Part shown: piece after piece, positions 1-6,824 of the stretch
Layout of the letters: each line of letters opens with the position of its first letter
Numbering within the stretch: position 1 is the stretch's first letter
Assembly (NCBI GenBank): GCA_012523895.1
Contig: JAAYSZ010000019.1
Coordinates: forward strand, 1-33,813
From: Erysipelotrichaceae bacterium
GTDB taxonomy: Bacteria; Bacillota_I; Bacilli_A; Erysipelotrichales; Erysipelotrichaceae
Direction of reading: 5' to 3'
Length of the DNA: 33,813 nt
Notes under the pieces: generated by a model
Told to the model about the DNA's origin: nothing
The model's database searches: none
The model's input: the letters and a program-made list of their open reading frames with translations, nothing else
Position numbers and translations under genes: made by a program

Positions 1-21
1 AAATACAATAATACAAATAAC

Positions 22-59
22 AAAAAGTTACCCCATACTTTCGCATAGGGTAACTTTTT
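22..59. terminator. Bidirectional intrinsic terminator
   Basis: A perfect 12-bp inverted repeat (AAAAAGTTACCC at 22-33, GGGTAACTTTTT at 48-59) with a 14-base loop. The arms end in A and T runs, so it can work in both directions. It lies beyond the end of the minus-strand elyC-like gene and probably also closes whatever lies left of the window. Confidence 0.75.
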
Positions 60-127
60 AACATACTTTCATTACCACATAAATCTGTATCCTATGATAC
101 TAACCCCATTATATTTTTAATACTCAT

Positions 128-165
128 AAAAACTAGTAAGCATATTATACCTACTAGTTTTTTTA
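128..165. terminator. Intrinsic terminator downstream of the elyC-like gene
   Basis: A 10-bp inverted repeat (AAAACTAGTA at 129-138, TACTAGTTTT at 152-161) with a 13-base loop and T-rich flanks on both strands. It is the nearest hairpin downstream of the minus-strand gene ending at 248 and is a second candidate terminator beside the one at 22-59. Confidence 0.65.
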
Positions 166-247
166 TTCTTTATTATGAAATAAATTGGTTTATATCTAGA
201 GATTTTATATTTATAATTCTTTTCTTGCATTTTTTAATTTAAGATAA

Positions 248-1003
248 CTATTTAAATATCCAAAATTTTATCAAAGCTAAAAATTCTCTCAACATATTAT
301 TTGGTAAATATAATAAGGTAGAATCTGCTACAATTCCATACATTTCTTTACCAAATATATTCTTAGCAATTTGTTTTGCTCTAAATATATGAAAATTATT
401 TGTGACAATACCAAAGGTTGTCTTATTATCAATATCATTTCTTATTAATCTGACACTAAACAGAATATTCTCTTCTGTATTTTTCGATTGATCTTCTACA
501 ATAATTCTTTGCTCTAAAATTCCTTTTTTCAACAAATAATTTTTCATTCCCAACGCTTCTGGGAAAGGTTCATTTGAGCCTTGTCCTCCAGAAACAATAC
601 ATTTAGTTTCAGGGTTATTATTTAAATATTCTATAGCCTTATCTAATCGATAACGTAAAACTACACTAGGACCATCTTCTTTAACTTGAGCACCCAAAAT
701 TATAATATAATCTAAATTATCAATTTCTGTTTGCTTAAAACCAGAAAAGATAAACATCTCTACAACAATAAATAATATAAGAAAAAAAGATAAAAAAACT
801 ATTAAAGTATTCTTTAATGATTTTGGCATTTTTTTATAAATATTTTTATTTATAAAAATTTGAAAACAAAAACTTAATAATGCTATTAGAAACCAAATTA
901 AATAGAATCTAGTTCCAGAAGCTACAAATTTAATAATTAAACCATAAATTACAAATAATATACCAAGTATATAAAATAAAACATTAAATATAATTAATTT
1001 CAA
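248..1003 (-). CDS. ElyC/SanA/YdcF family (DUF218) membrane protein
   Basis: A 251-residue protein with three hydrophobic helices (about 4-27, 33-51 and 65-87) followed by a DUF218 domain (about 97-235). The family motifs are present: LGAQV at 103-107, SGGQG at 138-142, an acidic EALGM stretch at 149-153, NTEEN at 175-179 and TNNFH at 201-205. ElyC/SanA/YdcF proteins sit in the membrane and have been linked to envelope integrity and lipid-carrier metabolism in Escherichia coli. Their biochemical activity is poorly defined, so the role here is only cell-envelope associated. The start codon is TTG at 1003-1001, supported by a strong AAGGAAGG ribosome binding site seven bases upstream. It is separated by 264 bases from the yhaM-like gene upstream on the same strand; I see no clear terminator or gene in that gap. 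Confidence 0.85.
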   Translation of the reverse strand: MKLIIFNVLFYILGILFVIYGLIIKFVASGTRFYLIWFLIALLSFCFQIFINKNIYKKMPKSLKNTLIVFLSFFLILFIVVEMFIFSGFKQTEIDNLDYIIILGAQVKEDGPSVVLRYRLDKAIEYLNNNPETKCIVSGGQGSNEPFPEALGMKNYLLKKGILEQRIIVEDQSKNTEENILFSVRLIRNDIDNKTTFGIVTNNFHIFRAKQIAKNIFGKEMYGIVADSTLLYLPNNMLREFLALIKFWIFK

Positions 1004-1267
1004 GAAACCATCCTTCCTTTTTATCCAGTTATTATTTCAAAAAACTCTTTAAACCAAATACTCTTTTTATTTTTAAGGATAAATTGATTAATTTATTAAA
1101 TTATTAAATTTTATATACAAATATAAAGTTAATACATTAATTTTTTGTTCTAAATGGTACAACAAATGATTTAATTATAGGTCAATTTTCAAGCATATTT
1201 TTAGAAACAATAATTAAAATTAAAAATGATAATAACCCAATAAATAAAACTGCTGTCTTAAACTATC

Positions 1268-2206
1268 CTACTTTTTAGGTTTATAAAACGATCTATTTTC
1301 TAATGAAAATATTCTAGGAGTAAAAAAACCAGGTTTTGTTTGTTTTAATGCTGTTTCAAGAGTATTTAATCTCGCATCTAAATTATCAATAATATAAAGT
1401 ACTTCAGCCTCTTGTAATTGTGGTAAAACAGGAGAACCGTATTCATATTGACCATGATGACTTAATACCATGTGTCTTAATAAAATAGCTTCTTCACTAT
1501 CTTCAATATTTAACTCTTTTGATACTTCCATAAGTTTTCCATGCATTATAGAAATATGTCCTGTAAGCTTGCCTTCTAATGTATATTCAGTAGTTATAGG
1601 ACCACTAAATTCAATCATTTTACCAATATCATGAGTTAAAATACCAGCAATTAATAAATCTCTATTTAATTGAGGATATAGTTCACAGATTACATTACCA
1701 AGTTTAACCATATCAGTAATATGAACAGCTAATCCTCCTAAAAAACTATGATGTATTCTAGCTGCAGCTGGATAATCATAAAAATCATCACCAATTGTTT
1801 CATAAATTTTAATAACCATATTTCTATAGTTAATATTATTTATAGAAGAAATTGCAGTATTAATTTTCTTTTTTAAAGCTTCTTTAGAAATATCAGCTGT
1901 CATCACAAAATCATCCATACTAACACTTTCTTGATCTAATGGACTAATATTTCTAATTCTTAATTGTAAAGCATTGTTATACTCTATAATATCTCCAGTT
2001 ATTAATACCACTTTACCAACTTTTGCGATTTCTTCTTCTGAACTACTTACATTCCAAAGTTTTGCATGAATACTACCACTTTTATCTTGTAATGTGATAG
2101 TTAAATAAGGTGCTCCTTTATCAGTAGCGCCTTTTAAAACACCCTTAATAAGCAATGGTTGATTAATACTATCCTTACTAACAAAGTTCTCAATTAATTT
2201 ACTCAT
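1268..2206 (-). CDS. yhaM: YhaM-type 3'-5' exoribonuclease (OB fold + HD domain)
   Basis: A 312-residue protein with an N-terminal OB-fold nucleic-acid-binding domain (about 18-95) and an HD-type metal phosphohydrolase domain (about 145-280). The HD domain shows IHHS near 151, THDIGK at 191-196, the paired histidines in LSHHG near 250 and a downstream DNLD. This is the architecture and length of Bacillus YhaM and Staphylococcus Cbf1, Mn-dependent 3'-5' exonucleases acting on RNA and single-stranded DNA. The gene overlaps the end of the upstream glucosyltransferase-RecX gene. I chose the ATG at 2206 because GGAG at 2217-2214 lies seven bases before it. ATG at 2209 and at 2224 are alternatives, but the latter precedes the ribosome binding site. 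The overlap implies translational coupling with the RecX fusion. Confidence 0.88.
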   Translation of the reverse strand: MSKLIENFVSKDSINQPLLIKGVLKGATDKGAPYLTITLQDKSGSIHAKLWNVSSSEEEIAKVGKVVLITGDIIEYNNALQLRIRNISPLDQESVSMDDFVMTADISKEALKKKINTAISSINNINYRNMVIKIYETIGDDFYDYPAAARIHHSFLGGLAVHITDMVKLGNVICELYPQLNRDLLIAGILTHDIGKMIEFSGPITTEYTLEGKLTGHISIMHGKLMEVSKELNIEDSEEAILLRHMVLSHHGQYEYGSPVLPQLQEAEVLYIIDNLDARLNTLETALKQTKPGFFTPRIFSLENRSFYKPKK

Positions 2207-4187
2207 CATCCCACTCCATTTCATCTAATACAACATATATATCTTCAGTTCTATAACCTATACTAAATAGATATCTAAACATATTATTTCTAAGCTTAGA
2301 ACCTTTAAATCTTTTTTCATATTTTTTCCTTGCTTTTATTGCAGCTTTTCTTAAGTTATCAATTTCAACATTTTCATCATCCACAAAGCTTATATGATCC
2401 ATAGCTAAAGAAATAATATCATGGTTATAGCCTTGAACCATCATTTTTTTATAAAGCTTGTTTTTCTTCATTGCTACTGATGTATCTTTAATACTAACCT
2501 TAACTTTATTAGCCCACTTTATTGCATGTTCCAATTCTTCATTTTGATCACTGTCTTCTAATAATTCCTGAATCACTTCATAAGGTATACCTTTTCGTTT
2601 TAAGTTTTGTATTATTCTTCTTTCACCTTGTAAAGATAGTTTCATAGATTCTATATTAGACTTTGCATATCTATAATCATCAATATAACCTCTATCCTCA
2701 AGCTTTTTTATAATATCATTTACATCTTTAATTTCAATATCGAAATTATTATTAATCCAATCATATATTTCTTTTCTAGTTCTATCTCTTCTTGCAATCC
2801 TACCTATACAAGATTGATAAGCTTTAACAAATATTTCTTCTTTTTTTAGTTTTTCTAAAATGTTTTGATTTATTTTTTGATCTTTTCTTAAGCCTTCATT
2901 TATATAAGTCTCATTAGTCACAATTAATTTGTGTTCATCTCCATTAGGAGATTTTACAATAATGTTTACATGATCTTCTTTAGCTCTAATTTCATCAATC
3001 ACAAACATTTCTTTATATTTTGCAATTGCTATTTTATAAATATTTAAAACTTTCTTACCAAACTCTTCGCTATTAAAAGGCTTAACAACATTAACAGCAT
3101 TATATTTAATAATATTTTTTTCTTCATCATTTAATTCAATATATTTTTTTAATTTTTCTGATAATTCTTTTGGTGTATTAAAATAAAATCCGGTTTTTCC
3201 ATCAAAAACCAATTCATTTAATACATCATCAGGTCTTGCAAATACAGGCAATCCACTTGCTAAAGCTTCAATAAATGTTAGCCCTTGAGTTTCTGTTAAA
3301 CTTGCTGATACAAATACATCAGAAGCTAAATAATAACTAGGAACAATCTCAGAAGGTTTTTTTCCTGCAAATATTACATAATCTTCTAAATTTAAAGCTT
3401 TAACTTGTTTTTTTAAACTATCCTCTTCAGGACCACTACCAACAATTAATAATTTTGCTTTTATATTATCTTCTTTCACATACTTAAAAGCATCTATAAT
3501 TATATCTATACTTTTTTCTTCCGCAATTCTACCTAATGAAATAACAAATAATTCATCATCTAATATTCCATATTCATCTCTTATTTCTTTTACCTTATTT
3601 ATATCCCTATTATTTACATTAAATCTTTTTAAATCTAAACCAGTAGGTATTACATGAATATCGCTTCTAATATCATATCTAAGTAACATTTCTTTAGTTT
3701 TTTCACTAGGTGAAATAACTTCGATACTAGAATCACCATAAAGCTTACTAAGTTTAGCAACTACAGTTTTAGCCATATTATCAATAATATCCGAATTAAT
3801 TAAATTAACATAATGTGTATAATCCTCATAGGTAGTATGGTATGTACTAATTAAAGGAATAGATAAAAGTCTTGAACATATTCTTGCAAAAATTCCAATA
3901 CTAAATTCAGTATGTGCATGTATTATATCCAATTCTAAAGACTTGATTATATTATAGGCACTAATTTGAAAAGGAGTTCCTAAAACATAACCATACAAAA
4001 ATTTAAGTTCTAATCCAGGTAATCTTAATACTCTGTCATTAAGTTCTGATTTAGAAAATTCTGGTTTTGTGGTTATTATATAAACTTCATGACCAAGTTT
4101 TACAAGTTCATCTTCTAAAGTTTTAATACTTGTTGCTACACCATTAATATCAGGAAGATAAGTATCCGTAAATAATCCTATTTTCAT
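2199..4187 (-). CDS. Fusion: diacylglycerol glucosyltransferase (GT4) + full-length RecX
   Basis: One uninterrupted 662-residue frame holding two complete proteins. Residues 1-385 are a family-4 retaining glycosyltransferase: N-terminal Rossmann domain opening IGLFTDTYLPDINGVATS, HAHTEFS near 90 and YHTTYEDYTHY near 116. The C-terminal nucleotide-sugar domain carries SLGRIAEEKS near 217 and the E-x7-E pair E299/E307. From memory this resembles 1,2-diacylglycerol 3-alpha-glucosyltransferase of streptococci and Acholeplasma, which makes monoglucosyl-diacylglycerol at the inner membrane face. Residues 394-662 match Bacillota RecX: a beta-rich start (VIDEIRAKEDHVNI), then helical repeats with IARRDRTRKEIYDWI (463-477) and LEDRGYIDDYRYAKS (496-510), and a last repeat near 640. 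RecX modulates RecA filaments. M394 could begin a separate RecX, but no Shine-Dalgarno lies before that ATG at 3008. The ATG at 4187 follows an AAGGTGAT ribosome binding site. Confidence 0.88.
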   Translation of the reverse strand: MKIGLFTDTYLPDINGVATSIKTLEDELVKLGHEVYIITTKPEFSKSELNDRVLRLPGLELKFLYGYVLGTPFQISAYNIIKSLELDIIHAHTEFSIGIFARICSRLLSIPLISTYHTTYEDYTHYVNLINSDIIDNMAKTVVAKLSKLYGDSSIEVISPSEKTKEMLLRYDIRSDIHVIPTGLDLKRFNVNNRDINKVKEIRDEYGILDDELFVISLGRIAEEKSIDIIIDAFKYVKEDNIKAKLLIVGSGPEEDSLKKQVKALNLEDYVIFAGKKPSEIVPSYYLASDVFVSASLTETQGLTFIEALASGLPVFARPDDVLNELVFDGKTGFYFNTPKELSEKLKKYIELNDEEKNIIKYNAVNVVKPFNSEEFGKKVLNIYKIAIAKYKEMFVIDEIRAKEDHVNIIVKSPNGDEHKLIVTNETYINEGLRKDQKINQNILEKLKKEEIFVKAYQSCIGRIARRDRTRKEIYDWINNNFDIEIKDVNDIIKKLEDRGYIDDYRYAKSNIESMKLSLQGERRIIQNLKRKGIPYEVIQELLEDSDQNEELEHAIKWANKVKVSIKDTSVAMKKNKLYKKMMVQGYNHDIISLAMDHISFVDDENVEIDNLRKAAIKARKKYEKRFKGSKLRNNMFRYLFSIGYRTEDIYVVLDEMEWDDE

Positions 4188-4675
4188 TTAATCACCTTCT
4201 TAATCATAAATAGTACCATATTGTTTTACATAAATATGATTCTCTAAAGTAACATAACTAAATAATATGTTGCTATTTTCAAAACAATCATGATATTAAT
4301 TGCAAATACCATATTTAAACAGTGCCTTAAACATTATAACAAACATTAGCTCAGTATCGCTATATACTCTAAGTATAGGTATAAACATATTGAGAATTCC
4401 TTGACTTAATTTATATTGAGAATTAAATAAATTAGCAAGTAATTTTAGATTAAGCATATTACATTTTGAATTAAAATAGATATTAGAACAATTATTAATA
4501 TCCAAAAAATATTAGCTAATTTTATTAAATTTAATAATTAATTAAATGCATCATTTAAAATAAACCATAAAATTATTACAGTAAAAACCAATTACTATAA
4601 AAAATTGAAAACTTTACTTTTAAAGCTTTTTAATCAAATTCATACAATAATTATACTATTATTACATATAACAAA
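4188..4675. other. 488-base gap between the two glycosyltransferase genes; no convincing gene
   Basis: Very AT-rich. The left end holds the ribosome binding site and a possible extended -10 (TGG-TACTAT on the minus strand, about 4227-4235) for the fusion gene. A 69-codon minus-strand frame at 4296-4505 has no recognisable product and no clear ribosome binding site. The ten-base string ATTGAGAATT occurs twice (about 4388 and 4417). I see no convincing terminator for the glycosyltransferase gene ending at 4676 and no RNA gene. In streptococci the two homologous genes are adjacent as I recall, so this may be decayed sequence. Confidence 0.5.
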
Positions 4676-5686
4676 CTAGTTGCCGAAACTTAAGACTTCT
4701 TCATAAACTTTTTTCAACTCTTGCCCCACTACTTCAATACTTCTATCTTCCGCTACCTTTCTTCCTGCTTCTCTAGTATCTTTAATTTCTTTATTAACTA
4801 TTTTTCTAATTAAATTTACAAATTCTAAATTATTATTTCCTTTATAACAATTTTCTTTATTAATTAGCCAAGGATCAAATACTCCAATATCTCTTATTAA
4901 AACCTGTTGTTTACTTGCCAAAGCTTCTAAAACTACTATTCCTTCAGTTTCTTCATATGAAGGAAAAAAGAAACATTCAGCATCTAAATATGCTCCATCA
5001 ATAATCGGCCCTTTTACATATCCAGGAAGTAATACATTGTTTGGAACATTTTCAACTGCTTCTCTAATCTTTTTTGGAACACTAATTAAAGGTGTATCAC
5101 CAAACCAAATAAACTTATATTCAGGTAGCATTTTTGCGACTTCAAAAAAATCTAAAATTCCTTTTCTTTCAAAAAATAGTCCAACTGATAAGATAATTTT
5201 ATCATCTTCACTTAAACTAAAATATTTTCTATAAGCTTTTATTTTTTCTTCATCATAGTTAAATCTTTCTAAATTAATACCATTACTAATTGAATATATT
5301 GGTAAATTAATATTATAAGATTCTAATAGTTTTTTCGAATAAGGTGTTGGAGTGATAATTGCATCAGCTTTACTATATAAAGAAACAATTCTTTTTTTAA
5401 ATATTGGTGCTATTTGATTAGATAATACAAAAGAATTTTTAAAATCTTCTTCTGTAGAATGTGCGTGATAAATAATTTTTTTGTTTAAAGTTCTTGCCTT
5501 TGCAATCATCATGTCACTGTTTAAACCATAGGTGTTTATATGTAGTATGTCATAATCTTCAGACCATGAATCAGTAGTATATTGTACACCTGCCAAAGAA
5601 AGAGCCATTTTTTGATGTTTAAAAGCTCTTCCAATACCAGAGGTTTTAATTAATTCTTCACTTTCAAAATATAATAATACTTTCAA
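4676..5686 (-). CDS. cpoA: CpoA/DGS-type glycolipid glycosyltransferase (GT4)
   Basis: A 336-residue family-4 glycosyltransferase. The opening KVLLYFESEE and the following SGIGRA, DILHINTYGL, HAHSTEEDF, ITPTPYSKKL, SNGINLERF and FFERKGI segments match streptococcal CpoA and Acholeplasma diglucosyl-diacylglycerol synthase as I know them. The E-x7-E-like motif EETEGIVVLEALAS lies in the C-terminal domain. These enzymes add a second hexose to monoglucosyl-diacylglycerol at the membrane, so this gene complements the glucosyltransferase half of the fusion downstream. Whether the second sugar is glucose or galactose cannot be read from sequence. The start is TTG at 5686-5684, placed by a perfect AGGAGG at 5699-5694. 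A longer in-frame reading to 5737 would run through that ribosome binding site. Confidence 0.88.
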   Translation of the reverse strand: MKVLLYFESEELIKTSGIGRAFKHQKMALSLAGVQYTTDSWSEDYDILHINTYGLNSDMMIAKARTLNKKIIYHAHSTEEDFKNSFVLSNQIAPIFKKRIVSLYSKADAIITPTPYSKKLLESYNINLPIYSISNGINLERFNYDEEKIKAYRKYFSLSEDDKIILSVGLFFERKGILDFFEVAKMLPEYKFIWFGDTPLISVPKKIREAVENVPNNVLLPGYVKGPIIDGAYLDAECFFFPSYEETEGIVVLEALASKQQVLIRDIGVFDPWLINKENCYKGNNNLEFVNLIRKIVNKEIKDTREAGRKVAEDRSIEVVGQELKKVYEEVLSFGN

Positions 5687-5726
5687 GGTAAATCCTCCTA
5701 GCACAACAATAATTTTACTACAACTT

Positions 5727-5756
5727 TTGTATTTCAAACATAAACAAATATATAAT
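5727..5756 (+). promoter_or_regulatory. Promoter of ogt, apparently giving a leaderless mRNA
   Basis: A perfect -10 hexamer TATAAT at 5751-5756 lies 18 bases after a weak -35 (TTGTAT at 5727-5732). The ATG of ogt is at 5763, exactly where transcription should begin. No Shine-Dalgarno is present before it. Confidence 0.5.
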
Positions 5757-5762
5757 AATTGT

Positions 5763-6245
5763 ATGAAATATATACAGTTTTACAATTCAATAATAGGTAC
5801 TTTAACTATATTAGCTGATAACAATTATTTAAATGCTATTCTTTTTGATAACCAAATAAAATACACAAAAGAAAACCCTAATAAAATAACTAATATAACT
5901 GCAAATTATTTAAATAATTATTTTAACAACAAAGAAATAAAATTAGAAATTAAATTAAATCCTTATGGTACTGAATACCAACAAAATGTATGGAAATTAT
6001 TATTAAATGTAAAATATGGAACTATTAAAACTTATAAAGATATTAAAGAATTATATGAAATAAAATACAACAAAAAAACAGCTTCCATAGCTATAGGACA
6101 AGCAGTTTCAAAAAATCCAATACCTATTATTATTCCTTGTCATAGAATAATTGGAAGTAATAATACTCTTACTGGCTATGCTGGAGATTTAGATAAAAAA
6201 GAAATATTATTAAAACACGAAGGAATCACTAGTATCAATTATTAA
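5763..6245 (+). CDS. ogt: Methylated-DNA--[protein]-cysteine S-methyltransferase
   Basis: A 160-residue protein repairing O6-alkylguanine (and O4-alkylthymine) by irreversible transfer of the alkyl group to its own cysteine. The active site PCHRI is at 125-129 (acceptor C126), in the family context NPIPIIIPCHRIIG. The helix-turn-helix region includes QQNVWKLL and GTIKTYKDI, and GYAG-x-L follows at 138-143. The usual AN-x-x-NP asparagine before the active site is a valine here (AVSKNP), a mild deviation. The length equals the standard small Ogt. I start at ATG 5763; an upstream TTG at 5727 lies inside the predicted promoter. The gene has no ribosome binding site and looks leaderless. Its 3' end overlaps the convergent kinase-like gene by 36 bases. 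Confidence 0.92.
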   Translation: MKYIQFYNSIIGTLTILADNNYLNAILFDNQIKYTKENPNKITNITANYLNNYFNNKEIKLEIKLNPYGTEYQQNVWKLLLNVKYGTIKTYKDIKELYEIKYNKKTASIAIGQAVSKNPIPIIIPCHRIIGSNNTLTGYAGDLDKKEILLKHEGITSINY

Positions 6246-6767
6246 ATCACATTTATTTTTAATATTAAACTCTTTAAAATATTTTTCTTCTAATGGTATC
6301 CATTTATTTTTAAAGTCATTGTGATTAGTATTTCTTTTCATAATCCTTTCCATTTGGATATCACTATTAACATCTAAAAATATCTTATAATCATAATAAT
6401 TAGTCAAATTAATATTATTAGAGTAAACCCCTTCAATAATATTAATTTTTTTAAATTTAATTAATGAACCTTCTTTTATTTTCATATCTTTACAATCAAA
6501 AGCTCTATAATATACATCTTTTTTTAATGTTAAAGGAATTAATACTTCTTCTAAAAATCTTTCATAATCAACATTTTCTCCAGGTATTGTATGTCTTTCT
6601 CTTTGATGTTTTTGTAAAAAGAAATCATCCATATGAAAAACATTACAATCAATTATTTGACTAATCTTTCTTGCAAGAGTTGTTTTTCCAGAAGCACATC
6701 TTCCATCAATAGAAACAAGTACTACTTCTTTATCAATTTCTAATATTTTTTCAATAATCTTTTCCAT
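6210..6767 (-). CDS. Uridine kinase-like P-loop kinase
   Basis: A 185-residue P-loop protein. Walker A is GRCASGKTT (22-30), preceded by VVLVSID. MDDFF at 46-50 and NVDYERF near 65 resemble the substrate-binding segments of uridine kinases. IIEGVYS near 110 is the strand-plus-glutamate characteristic of the Udk/phosphoribulokinase group, followed by FLDVNSDIQMERIMKR, a lid-like arginine-rich segment. It likely phosphorylates a nucleoside or similar small molecule; the substrate is uncertain because it is shorter than true Udk. I start at ATG 6767, six bases after a TATACT -10 element. The longer frame to 6809 begins inside the nifJ terminator. No ribosome binding site is present, so it looks leaderless like its convergent neighbour ogt. 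Confidence 0.75.
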   Translation of the reverse strand: MEKIIEKILEIDKEVVLVSIDGRCASGKTTLARKISQIIDCNVFHMDDFFLQKHQRERHTIPGENVDYERFLEEVLIPLTLKKDVYYRAFDCKDMKIKEGSLIKFKKINIIEGVYSNNINLTNYYDYKIFLDVNSDIQMERIMKRNTNHNDFKNKWIPLEEKYFKEFNIKNKCDLIIDTSDSFVF

Positions 6768-6773
6768 ATAAAT

Positions 6774-6779
6774 AGTATA
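6774..6779 (-). promoter_or_regulatory. -10 element of the uridine-kinase-like gene
   Basis: TATACT (five of six matches to consensus) ends six bases before the ATG at 6767. The predicted transcription start therefore coincides with the start codon. The -35 region lies in the nifJ terminator and is poor. It mirrors the arrangement of ogt. Confidence 0.4.
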
Positions 6780-6782
6780 ACA

Positions 6783-6813
6783 AAATAAAAAAGGTATGGA
6801 ATTAACCATACCT
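6783..6813 (-). terminator. Intrinsic terminator of nifJ
   Basis: An 8-bp stem (minus strand AGGTATGG and CCATACCT, plus-strand arms 6792-6799 and 6806-6813) with a six-base loop. It is followed on the minus strand by a run of T residues. It starts eleven bases after the nifJ stop codon. Confidence 0.85.
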
Positions 6814-6824
6814 CTTATATATTT

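Noticed and set aside
1141..1278. A 46-codon plus-strand open stretch between the elyC-like and yhaM genes that reads rather like a membrane protein tail.
   Set aside because: It has no start codon or ribosome binding site, follows directly on a stop, and ends inside yhaM. At most a decayed fragment.
4296..4505. A 69-codon minus-strand frame between the two glycosyltransferases.
   Set aside because: No recognisable family, no Shine-Dalgarno, composition like surrounding noncoding sequence. Treated as part of the gap.
6768..6809. Upstream extension of the uridine-kinase-like protein by 14 residues.
   Set aside because: The extension starts inside the nifJ terminator hairpin and crosses the predicted -10 element.
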